64,000 nt of DNA, taken from contig JAEWIF010000004.1 in assembly GCA_023387335.1 (NCBI GenBank), forward strand, positions 1 to 64,000, read 5' to 3'. Origin of the DNA: Pseudomonadota bacterium. Its GTDB lineage: Bacteria; Pseudomonadota; Gammaproteobacteria; Burkholderiales; Burkholderiaceae_C. The notes beneath the pieces are model-generated. The model was not told where the DNA came from. It made no database searches and was given only the letters and a program-made list of their open reading frames with translations. This document shows positions 1-7,815 of this stretch, one piece after another (positions within the stretch are counted from its first letter, which is position 1; each line of letters opens with the position of its first letter). Made by a program: the position numbers and the translations under genes.

Positions 1-137
1 GGTGCGGCCGCGGCGGGCTCGCTGGCCGCCGGTGCCGCGGCCGTGGCCGCGGGAGCGGCCGGCGACTGCGCCATCACGGCGGCGGACCCGGCCAGCAGAC
101 CCAGGCCGAGGGCCAGGGAGGCGAGAAGCTTTCTCAT
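1..137 (-). CDS. amt: Ammonium transporter Amt, N-terminal fragment (runs off the left edge)
   Basis: Only the first 45 or so codons are present. The start ATG is at 137 on the minus strand. The visible residues form a classic signal peptide (MRKLL, a leucine/glycine-rich core, then an AMA-type cleavage site near residue 24) followed by an Ala/Pro-rich stretch. That layout is usual for betaproteobacterial Amt proteins. The identification leans on context: the gene lies 28 bp downstream of glnK on the same strand, and glnK-amt is a standard operon in which GlnK plugs the Amt channel when nitrogen is plentiful. The transporter body itself lies outside the window, so the name is inferred from the neighbour. 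Confidence 0.7.
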   Translation of the reverse strand, partial: MRKLLASLALGLGLLAGSAAVMAQSPAAPAATAAAPAASEPAAAA

Positions 138-165
138 GGTGTCGTCTCTTTTCTGGGGGTGGGTA

Positions 166-504
166 CTACAGGGCGTCCTTGCCGGTCTCGCCGGTGCGGA
201 TGCGCACGACCTGCTCGAGGTCGTAAACGAAGATCTTTCCGTCGCCGATCTTGCCGGTGCGGGCCGCGCCCTCCACCGCCTCGATCACGCGGTCGACCAG
301 GTCTTCCGAGATGGCCGCTTCGATCTTCACCTTGGGCAGGAAGTCGACGACGTATTCGGCGCCGCGATACAGCTCGGTATGGCCCTTCTGCCGGCCGAAG
401 CCTTTGACCTCGGTAACGGTGATGCCCTGCACGCCGATGGCGGAGAGGGCTTCACGCACTTCGTCCAGCTTGAAGGGCTTGATGATGGCGGTGATGAGTT
501 TCAT
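166..504 (-). CDS. glnK: Nitrogen regulatory protein P-II (GlnK)
   Basis: This is a 112-residue full-length P-II protein, a cytosolic trimeric sensor of ATP/ADP, 2-oxoglutarate and glutamine status. It starts MKLITAIIKPFKLDEV and carries the T-loop with the uridylylation tyrosine at Tyr51 (context YRGAEYVVDF). The family signature GKIGDGKIFV sits in the B-loop/C-terminal region. Position just upstream of an Amt-type transporter marks it as GlnK rather than GlnB: it would bind and close Amt under nitrogen excess. It probably shares a transcript with amt. The start ATG at 504 is preceded by GGAG within the usual distance. The gene is intact and core-like in codon use. Confidence 0.96.
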   Translation of the reverse strand: MKLITAIIKPFKLDEVREALSAIGVQGITVTEVKGFGRQKGHTELYRGAEYVVDFLPKVKIEAAISEDLVDRVIEAVEGAARTGKIGDGKIFVYDLEQVVRIRTGETGKDAL

Positions 505-534
505 GCGTTCTCCTTTGGCAGTGGCTGCCGCGAC

Positions 535-1257
535 TCAGAAGGAGTACTTGACGCCCAGCACGACCCCGGAGCGTCCGAGGTTCTTGCCGTTGGGCGCCAC
601 GTAGGCGTCGGTGTCGGTGTCCACCAGGGCGGCGCTGGCGGTGAAGCCGTTGCCGAAGTCCTTGTTCAGCGTGACCGAGTAATCGGTGTAGTCGGCCGCG
701 CTGTTGTTCTTCACCTTCTGGTAGCCGATGTGCGGCACCACCGACCAGCCGCTGCCCATGTCGAAGGCGGCCGACAGGTCCACGTAGTAGCTGTTCTTGC
801 TGTCCGAGAAGCCGAACAGGTTGCTGAACGAATGCGAGTACTTCAGCGTGGCGGGACCGAACGTGCCGGCGATGTAGCCCTCTTGCGTGTTGGGGCTCAC
901 GGACAGCTGGTGGTCGGGGTAGTTGTAGGTCAGCGCGCCCACGTCCAGGCCCACCGGGCCGGCGTTGAACTTGTAGCCGCCGTAGATGTCGACCTCGGCG
1001 TCGGCGCTGCCGCCCGCGTCCTTGATCCACTTGATGCTGGACGCCCAGGTGCCCACGTAGAAGCCGCTCTTGTGCGCGAAGTCGGCGCCGCCCTGGAGAG
1101 CGGGCTTCAGGCGCGACTGGGAGATGCCGCGGTAGCGGTAGTCGGTCACCGCGCCGACGTTGAACGACAGGGTGTAGTCCGGCTCGGGCTTGGTCTGGGC
1201 GAACGCGGCGCCCGACAAGACGAGGGTGGACAGCAGCAGGGTGGCCTTCAGTTTCAT
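535..1257 (-). CDS. TorF family putative porin (outer-membrane beta-barrel)
   Basis: This 240-residue protein has a cleavable signal peptide (MKLKATLLLSTLVLSGAAFA, cut before QTKPEP). The mature chain is made of alternating amphipathic strands with many aromatic residues and ends in VKYSF, the terminal phenylalanine expected for Bam-assembled outer-membrane barrels. The N-terminal motif TDYRYRGISQS is typical of the TorF/Gcw_chp family, which is often found beside glnK-amt. I chose the ATG at 1257 over an upstream in-frame start because the signal peptide begins there and a GGAGAAGAG ribosome site precedes it. The solute it passes is not known; a link to nitrogen supply is suggested only by position. 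Confidence 0.9.
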   Translation of the reverse strand: MKLKATLLLSTLVLSGAAFAQTKPEPDYTLSFNVGAVTDYRYRGISQSRLKPALQGGADFAHKSGFYVGTWASSIKWIKDAGGSADAEVDIYGGYKFNAGPVGLDVGALTYNYPDHQLSVSPNTQEGYIAGTFGPATLKYSHSFSNLFGFSDSKNSYYVDLSAAFDMGSGWSVVPHIGYQKVKNNSAADYTDYSVTLNKDFGNGFTASAALVDTDTDAYVAPNGKNLGRSGVVLGVKYSF

Positions 1258-1478
1258 GGGGTTCTCTTCTCCGTCTTGAAAATTGGGTTGTGCGACCCCT
1301 CTAAGCAGGAGCCGTGCCATTGATCACAAGCCCAGCCCGACGGGTCAGCCCGACCGCTGGGCGACCCGTTGTGGGGCGCTGCGGGGCAGCGGGGCACCCG
1401 TCGCACCAAGCAAGTGCGGCCCCAGCGCGACCGTGCGCACCAGCCTCGCCCATGCACCCAAGCGGGGAGGAATGAACG

Positions 1479-1796
1479 ATGAGCTTGTCCCTCGTGCGCA
1501 GCCGCGCACTGCTCGGGCTCGACGCGGCGCGGGTCGAGGTCGAGGTGCACCTGGCCAACGGGCTGCCCAGCTTCTCGCTGGTCGGGCTGGCCGACGTGGA
1601 AGTGAAGGAAGCGCGCGAACGGGTGCGCTCGGCGCTGCTGACCTGCGGGTTGGACTTCCCGCACAACAAGCGCATCACGGTCAACCTGGCCCCGGCGGAC
1701 CTGCCCAAGGTGGACCGAGACAAGTCAGTCTTGAATCGGACAATTTTTCCTGAGGCGGACGCTTCAGACAAATGGTCCTGCAGCAGAACGCCTTAG
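1479..1796 (+). pseudogene. comM: comM (YifB, Mg-chelatase-like AAA ATPase), 5' fragment cut by an insertion
   Basis: Codons 1-77 match the N-terminus of ComM/YifB, the hexameric helicase that helps integrate DNA during natural transformation (MSLSLVRSRALLGLDA, then GLPSFSLVGLAD and ITVNLAPADLPK). Full-length ComM has about 500 residues. Here similarity stops at about base 1710, and an unrelated 28-codon tail runs on to a stop at 1796. The ATPase and zinc domains are missing, and I found no comM 3' portion in the window. The start is well supported by GGGGAGGA upstream. comM is a known insertion hotspot for transposons with tni/tns genes (AbaR/Tn6022 group in Acinetobacter), which fits the repeats just after the break. 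Confidence 0.88.
1711..1780. repeat. Putative transposon end with TnsB-type repeats at the comM break
   Basis: Directly after the comM break lie two 16-bp repeats in the same orientation, 28 bp apart: CGGACAATTTTTCCTG (1737-1752) and CAGACAAATGGTCCTG (1765-1780), identical at 12 of 16 positions. A third, weaker copy starts at 1717 (GAGACAAGTCAGTCTTG). Ends of Tn7-like elements carry several such TnsB-binding repeats, and the junction begins with TG, as Tn7-type ends do. The inverted partner expected at the other end was not found in the window, so this call rests on repeat layout, the broken gene and the Tn7-like genes elsewhere in the window. Confidence 0.5.
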
Positions 1797-2168
1797 CGCG
1801 GATCGGCCATGGTGTTGAAGTGCAGCAATGACGCGGGTATTGGAGCGTGGGTCGAGATTCGCCTCGGCACGCCGGCTCATCTTCGTCGCTCCGGCTCGGC
1901 ATGCGCCGGAACCGCTCATCGGTTTTCTGAATTCTTTTGAACTACCTCGACGCTGTGCACCGCTTATTCCGCTGAAGCGCGTGGGCGGCCGACCAATTGA
2001 TCTTGAAGCGAGGCGGAATTGCAGGGTCTCCGGGCTTGGCCGGGTTGACGTGTTGAGCTTGGGCCGGCGGCTGGGCATCCCGGCTCGCGCATGCAGGAGC
2101 AGGCGATCTGCGAGACCATGATTTCGCATCTACCAGTATGCTGTCGAGTTCAGCAAACAAGACTGCGC
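1797..2168. other. Intergenic stretch between the comM junction and the first cassette gene; no gene seen
   Basis: About 370 bp without a convincing reading frame. The open frames here are short, lack ribosome sites and show no recognisable motif. It probably holds the promoter of the large nuclease-helicase that starts at 2169, but I could not assign -35/-10 boxes with confidence. Confidence 0.5.
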
Positions 2169-5100
2169 ATGGCCACCTCTGTCCCACTGCCCAAACGCAT
2201 CGCCAAGAGCACGCTGTCCCAGTACCTGCGCACCAAGTGCGACCGGCAGCTATTCCTCTCGTTGCACCAGCCCAAAGTGCTGGCTGCCGCGGGCCTGCCA
2301 GAGCCGATGCCGGCGCGTCCTGGTGTTGGGCTTTTGCAGTCGGAAGGTCGGACCTTTGAGGAGCAGCGCAACGACAAGTTGATTGCGGCGTTCGGCGGCA
2401 GCGTAATCTACTCAAAAGGGACGAAGGGCCAACCGACGCAAACTTCATTGGAGTCTCTGCTCAAGGTAGTTGCGGGACGGCCGGCGTTCCTCCTCCAGGG
2501 CAAGATCGAACCTGGCAAGTTCCAGAGCCGCGTGCTTACCAATCTGGGTGTGACACCCGCGCAGCAGAAGCTCATCCCGCCCATGGACGGGATGATCCCC
2601 GACATCGTCATCGTGCGGGACGCGCGCCCCGAGGACGAAGAAGTCACGCCCAAAGGGAGCCGGCGGACACTGACCGGTGCCGATAGTGCCCGCCGAGCCC
2701 TCGTCGTCATCGACGTCAAGCACACTTCTGAGGCGAACCCGAGCTACTCCGCCGAGGTCGCCCTGTACGCAGTCATGCTCGCGAACTGGCTAGAGGAGAC
2801 CGGCTTCGACAAGGACTACTTTGTCGAAGTTGGCTGCGCTCTCTGGACGCGCTTCAAGGAAGGCGAGTCGGTGTTCGACGCCACGTGCGCCAAGAAGCCC
2901 AAGCCTTCGGCGAACATCCTGCTGGACGCACTGATCGAAGACTGCGAGGACGCCAACTTACGCTTCTACCTCCCTACGGTGCTCCGATTCTTCCGCGAGG
3001 ACCTTCCGCGCGTCGTCACGACCGGGGACGCGAAGCAGGACGGCTGGCGAGGGCTGGAGTGGCACGTGGACTCTCGGTGTTCGGCTTGCGACTTCCTCGG
3101 CTACGCGCGCTGGGTCCCCGATCAGTTCAAGCAGAAGATCGCGGCCCACCCCGATCACTACTGCTACCCCGGCGCCGAGTTGATCGCGCATCTGAGCCGA
3201 ATTGCTGGGATGACCCGCGGCGGACGCAAGACGCTGCACATGGCCGCCATCAACACCACGGCCGCGGTCGCGACCACTTCCGGCACGGAGCCTGTTTACG
3301 CGAAGCACACTTTCCTGAAGCGGGAGGGGAGCAAGCTCCCGGCGCGGGCCAAGGCACTCGCGTCCGGTTCGCTTGACGTGGACACAGCCGCGCTACTGGC
3401 AACGCTGGCGCCCTGGCCGCAGCTGACGCTGGCCGTTGCCGTCAACTTTGATCCCAGCTCCGGGCTCCTGACTGGCTTGGCCCTCGGCGGCTCAGCAACG
3501 GGCTATGTGAAGGGCCAGAAGCCGCTCATCTGGAAGCACCAAGGGTTTGTGGTCGATCAGAAGTCTCTGGCGGCGGAATGGAACGAGCTGAAGGCGTTCC
3601 TGTCCACCTTGTCCGACTACATCATCCAGGCCACCGCGTACGTTCAAGGCCTGGGGAAGGTAGGCCTCAAGGGCCAGATTGCCTTCTGGGAAGCGCGGCA
3701 GTACGAGGAGCTTTGCAACGCTGTGGGCCGCCACCTGCCCAAGGTTCTTGCGCTCGCCGACAAGAAGCAGCGCGCCTTGGCTTGGATGTTCCCGCCGGAA
3801 GAGCTGCTGGAGAAGGAGGCGGGAGCTGTTCCCCCGTGCGTCGTCTTCATCGACCAGATCGTGCGCCGAGCCGTATTCGCACCGGTCGCTCACGTCATCA
3901 CTCTCTTTGACACGGCGGAGCACTATCACGCCGGCACCTTCAACCCCGTTGAGAAGGACGCGTTCTACCGAGAGTTTCTGACCAACGGCATCCCGCGCGA
4001 GCGCATCTACGAGATCTGGAGCAACGAGCCCATGATCGAGCGCGGCAAACAATTCAAGTCGCGCAACTCGGTCATTGCAGAGTACGTGACTGCTCTCGCT
4101 AAGCAGTCGAACTCGATCGCAAGCGTCGCCGAAAGGCTGCGTCAGGACTTCAAAGGTAGCATCAAGGCCAGCAACCCGACCATCGACCTGTCCTATCCCA
4201 GTGGCGCACGTGGCGTCGCCTTCGATGCCAAGCTGTGGATCTGGTGGGACAAGCTCGGGCTTGCGACCTCCAAGGCTGCCGCGCACCAGCGGCTGGCCCT
4301 GGACGGGCAGGCGCTCGAAGCGAACTACGAGGCCCTACGCCTGCGCAACGGCAAGCGCGTTGGCACCACTAACGTCTGGGAGTTCGATGTGCTGCCGACA
4401 TCGACCGAGGCCAAGATCGAGCCAGGCGACGCCTATCTAGCCATCGGCATAGAAGCAGTGCCGGGATTCCCCCTCACCAGGGCGCTCGACCACCTCCCGA
4501 ACCCGGCTCCAACATACGCCGGCCAGGGCCAGGACTTGTCCATGCCGCTCCACAGCACTGTTCAGGCTCGGCTGGTTTCGTTCGATCGCGTCGCCAAGCG
4601 TGCATCGGTTCAAGTGCACGTCGGGTATGGCGCCTCGCCTGCGCTGCTGCCTTACTTACTTCGCCACAAGGTTCTCGATCTGTCGGCCGACGTGTTCCTA
4701 ACGACCGGGAAGTCCTCGTTCGACTGGTCTAAGACAAGCTCGGAAATCCTGCGCCTGGTCGGCGACCCTCCGATTGCCACTCCCGACCCGATTGCGGCGA
4801 AGGCCATGGGTGCAGCGCCGCCTTCGAAGGTCGGCACCAGCCCGCTCACACAGCTGGCCAAGGTGCTATGGGCAGCCCCAGCTTTGCAGGCGGCTGTTGT
4901 CCTGCCCGCAGGCCAAGCCGCTACGCTGGCCAAGGCCGCCGCTGCGCGGCATCAGCTCAATCCCAGCCAGGAGGCCGCAGTTGCGCATGCTATGGAACGA
5001 GCCCTCACCATCATGTGGGGACCGCCCGGCACCGGGAAGACAAACACTCTGTCCGCTTACGTCCACACATTGGTCGCTGCCGCAGCCAAGGACAAGAAGG

Positions 5101-6440
5101 GGCTGAAGATTCTGCTCACCGCCCAGACGTACAAGGCAGTAGAGGAGCTTGTTGGCCGCGTCATCAAGAAACTGGATGCCGATCCGGCGTGCAGGAGTGA
5201 GGTCTACGTCTGCTATAGAGGCGACCGTCAACGCATGGCCGTTGCAATCGGCGGTGGCCACCTCAAGGCGTTGACAGTGGAGATCGGTGACCAGGATCCC
5301 CATTTCACCACCGGCTGCCTGCAAAGCCTGTCCGACACGACCAAGATCACGATTATCGCGACCGGCGTCCAGCAGGCACACAAGTTCGGAGACCTGCTAC
5401 ACGGAGCATTGGTCGCACCGGTGTTTGATGTTGTTGTGATCGACGAAAGCTCGCAAGTCGAGGTCACTAAAGCCATTGCGCCGCTGGCAGTGCTGAAGGA
5501 CGGCGGTCGTGCCGTCATCGCCGGCGACCACCTCCAGATGCCTCCGATCGCCGCACTCGAGCCGCCGGTTGGGGCGGAGTACTTGGTCGGCAGCGTTCAG
5601 TCCTACCTGCTCCAGCGCCCCTTCGGCACACGTGTGACGACCTGCGACCTCGTTGAGAACTACAGATCGCACGAAGACATCGTCGCCTATGCACGCGGCA
5701 TCGGCTACCCCTCCAGCTTGAAGGCGCATTACCCAACCACGGCTGTGCACCCGCTTAAGGCGCTGCCGAGCTCCACGGCCGGTTTCCCTGCCTCACTGCC
5801 TTACTGGCCAGATCTCGCCAAGATGGTGGTCGCATCGCCAGCCGTGATGACCCTGCTCCACGATGATGATCTTTCGTCGCAGGGCAACGAGATCGAAGCG
5901 CAGCTAGTGGCGTCTATCGCCTGGAGTCTGCGCGAGACGATCAGCGCCCAACTCGATGGGCAGCTACCGGGCGTCGTTCACGCGAAGCCAACAGCAGACC
6001 AGTTCTGGAGGCGGTCGCTGGGCATCGTGACGCCGCACCGCGCACAACGCGCGCTCGTCGTCCGGGAGCTTTCCAAGTTGTTTCCCACCGAAGCCGCGCT
6101 CATTGACGAGGCCGTGGACACGGTGGAGAAGTTTCAGGGTGGCGAGCGCCACGTCATCATAGTCTCGTTCGGCGTTGCCGACGCCGATGTCATCTCCGGC
6201 GAGGAAGCGTTCCTCATGCAGTTACAGCGCACGAACGTCGCGATCTCACGCGCACAAGCCAAGTGCATCGTCATCATGCCGTCGACCCTGGCCGGCCACG
6301 TGCCCCAGGACAAGAAAGCCTTGTTGACGGCCCATGCCATCAAGGACTACGTGGACGACTTTTGCGATCAGGAGACCTCGCTCACGATCGCGCTCCCGGG
6401 CGGATCGACGCGCGCCGGAAAGCTGCGATTCAAGGCGTAG
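2169..6440 (+). CDS. Dna2-like fusion: RecB-type Fe-S nuclease plus SF1 helicase
   Basis: 1423 residues. The N-terminal third is a PD-(D/E)XK nuclease of the TM0106/RecB-like kind: an early cysteine (C24, context TKCDRQL), the catalytic IDVK strand (D182, K184), and a later cysteine cluster (C304, C307, C332) that with C24 would hold a 4Fe-4S cluster, as in AddB and Dna2. The C-terminal third is a superfamily 1B helicase: Walker A GPPGTGKT (about 951-958), Walker B with DE at 1092-1093 (VIDESSQV), and a motif VI-like RTNVAISRA near the end. It should unwind and cut DNA ends in the cytosol. I chose ATG 2169 over the longer frame at 2091 because recognisable sequence begins there. Its stop abuts the stop of the opposing methylase gene with no spacing. 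A defence role is inferred from the neighbours. Confidence 0.85.
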   Translation: MATSVPLPKRIAKSTLSQYLRTKCDRQLFLSLHQPKVLAAAGLPEPMPARPGVGLLQSEGRTFEEQRNDKLIAAFGGSVIYSKGTKGQPTQTSLESLLKVVAGRPAFLLQGKIEPGKFQSRVLTNLGVTPAQQKLIPPMDGMIPDIVIVRDARPEDEEVTPKGSRRTLTGADSARRALVVIDVKHTSEANPSYSAEVALYAVMLANWLEETGFDKDYFVEVGCALWTRFKEGESVFDATCAKKPKPSANILLDALIEDCEDANLRFYLPTVLRFFREDLPRVVTTGDAKQDGWRGLEWHVDSRCSACDFLGYARWVPDQFKQKIAAHPDHYCYPGAELIAHLSRIAGMTRGGRKTLHMAAINTTAAVATTSGTEPVYAKHTFLKREGSKLPARAKALASGSLDVDTAALLATLAPWPQLTLAVAVNFDPSSGLLTGLALGGSATGYVKGQKPLIWKHQGFVVDQKSLAAEWNELKAFLSTLSDYIIQATAYVQGLGKVGLKGQIAFWEARQYEELCNAVGRHLPKVLALADKKQRALAWMFPPEELLEKEAGAVPPCVVFIDQIVRRAVFAPVAHVITLFDTAEHYHAGTFNPVEKDAFYREFLTNGIPRERIYEIWSNEPMIERGKQFKSRNSVIAEYVTALAKQSNSIASVAERLRQDFKGSIKASNPTIDLSYPSGARGVAFDAKLWIWWDKLGLATSKAAAHQRLALDGQALEANYEALRLRNGKRVGTTNVWEFDVLPTSTEAKIEPGDAYLAIGIEAVPGFPLTRALDHLPNPAPTYAGQGQDLSMPLHSTVQARLVSFDRVAKRASVQVHVGYGASPALLPYLLRHKVLDLSADVFLTTGKSSFDWSKTSSEILRLVGDPPIATPDPIAAKAMGAAPPSKVGTSPLTQLAKVLWAAPALQAAVVLPAGQAATLAKAAAARHQLNPSQEAAVAHAMERALTIMWGPPGTGKTNTLSAYVHTLVAAAAKDKKGLKILLTAQTYKAVEELVGRVIKKLDADPACRSEVYVCYRGDRQRMAVAIGGGHLKALTVEIGDQDPHFTTGCLQSLSDTTKITIIATGVQQAHKFGDLLHGALVAPVFDVVVIDESSQVEVTKAIAPLAVLKDGGRAVIAGDHLQMPPIAALEPPVGAEYLVGSVQSYLLQRPFGTRVTTCDLVENYRSHEDIVAYARGIGYPSSLKAHYPTTAVHPLKALPSSTAGFPASLPYWPDLAKMVVASPAVMTLLHDDDLSSQGNEIEAQLVASIAWSLRETISAQLDGQLPGVVHAKPTADQFWRRSLGIVTPHRAQRALVVRELSKLFPTEAALIDEAVDTVEKFQGGERHVIIVSFGVADADVISGEEAFLMQLQRTNVAISRAQAKCIVIMPSTLAGHVPQDKKALLTAHAIKDYVDDFCDQETSLTIALPGGSTRAGKLRFKA

Positions 6441-7616
6441 TCAGTGGCGCGCCAGATGGAAGTCGTACTCATCGCAGGCCCCTGAGTCGGCGCGCATCTG
6501 ATCGGCTTGTCTCTTGCCCGAGTGAGCCGATGACGCGTTCCGACACGAGACTATTCTGAACCGAGCCCCGGAGGCCTCGATCGACTTCAGCATCAGCGCC
6601 TTCGCATCGACTTTCGACGACGGGATGACGCCGAACCGAACGTACATGTCCAACGTTTCGGCCTCTGAACGAGCCATATTCGCCCAGACCTTCCCAAGCG
6701 AATTGGCGAAGACAGCTTGCCCGGTGTGCTCCAACTGGCTGCCCGCGTTGTAGTCCACGCTTGACGGCCCGCCGAGGAACCAGTTTCGCAGCCACTGGTC
6801 CTGCACGTAAGTTGTCATGCCGTAGTACGGGGGCGAAGTTACGACGACTGAAAAGTCCCGCTTCCGCGGCAACGCTTGCGCCTTGGTCGAGTTGCCGTGA
6901 ATGACGTTGGTGAACTTCGCCGCCCTCAGGATCTTCGACGCCGCCACTAAGTTGAGCTTGCGCTCTAGAACGTGCAGTACGGCCACGCGCGGAGCCACCA
7001 GCTTCCGCATCTTCCAAAACGACACGGCGTAGTCCGGCTTCGGCGCGAACGTGCGCGGCATCTGGTTCGAAAAGTACGACGCCGCTCCGCTCTTCAGCAG
7101 TGGCCCGTGCAAGCACCCCAGGATCGCGGCCCGCAGTAGTACGGAGGCGTCCGTGTCGTTCGTGTCCAGTAGCCCCTCTCGCAGAGCGCAGATGTCGCGC
7201 AGAGTCTGCGAGTGGTACGCTGCTCGGAAGAACTGGTCTTCTGGGATCCTTTTAGGCTCGATCCCCTCAATCAGCACCTGAGCCAAGCACAAAGCATCTT
7301 CAGCTGTGGCGTTCGAGAGTTTGGCCTTTGCTATCGCGACTGCGACTGGCGACGTGTCAATGCCCCAACTCTCAAGGCCGATGCTCCGAGCGGCGAAAAG
7401 CGTCGTGCCTCGGCCGCAGAATGGGTCCATGACGACTGCCTTGCGCTCGCGATGTGGCTTCAGCACCCTCAGCGGGTACTCCAGAGGGAACATCGTGAAG
7501 TACGGGCAGATCGCGTTGAGTGCGTAGCTGGGGTTGTAGGCAAGCGGGCGCATTGGCGGCAAGGGGGGATGCTCGTCAGTGTAATTCCCACGCGCCGCGC
7601 GCCGACCTCCGCGCAC
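6441..7616 (-). CDS. DNA methyltransferase (N4-cytosine/N6-adenine type)
   Basis: 391 residues from the GTG at 7616; an in-frame ATG at 7553 would give a 370-residue form and cannot be excluded. The AdoMet-binding motif I is DPFCGRGTT (about 64-72), and the catalytic motif IV is TSPPYYG (about 260-266). The order (FxGxG before SPPY) and the SPPY form point to an amino-methyltransferase that modifies the exocyclic amine of cytosine or adenine. It is convergent with the nuclease-helicase and lies 199 bp downstream of the sacsin-like gene on the same strand, so the two may be co-transcribed. In a cassette full of nucleases, it most likely marks self DNA (inference). The C-terminal 30 residues are low in recognisable motifs. 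Confidence 0.85.
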   Translation of the reverse strand: MRGGRRAARGNYTDEHPPLPPMRPLAYNPSYALNAICPYFTMFPLEYPLRVLKPHRERKAVVMDPFCGRGTTLFAARSIGLESWGIDTSPVAVAIAKAKLSNATAEDALCLAQVLIEGIEPKRIPEDQFFRAAYHSQTLRDICALREGLLDTNDTDASVLLRAAILGCLHGPLLKSGAASYFSNQMPRTFAPKPDYAVSFWKMRKLVAPRVAVLHVLERKLNLVAASKILRAAKFTNVIHGNSTKAQALPRKRDFSVVVTSPPYYGMTTYVQDQWLRNWFLGGPSSVDYNAGSQLEHTGQAVFANSLGKVWANMARSEAETLDMYVRFGVIPSSKVDAKALMLKSIEASGARFRIVSCRNASSAHSGKRQADQMRADSGACDEYDFHLARH

Positions 7617-7815
7617 TCGGGGTACCGTCCTCCCGCGCCGGGCCTGCGTACGGCGACGTCGATCAAGACGCCACCCGTCCCGGGGGAAGGAGTTGCTGCA
7701 GCGCTGGCAAGTCCACCCTCCCGCGAGCTACGGTCCTCTCGCGTCAATTGAGCTGCGCCCTCAGAGGCCGTCTGCTCTGGCCGCGGCGCGTTCGCGTTTG
7801 CTCTCTTGAAGCGAT

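Noticed and set aside
43..1323. Long plus-strand frame across glnK and the porin
   Set aside because: It is the mirror of two well-supported minus-strand genes and has no family motifs; its Val/Gly/His-rich translation is typical of a codon-bias shadow.
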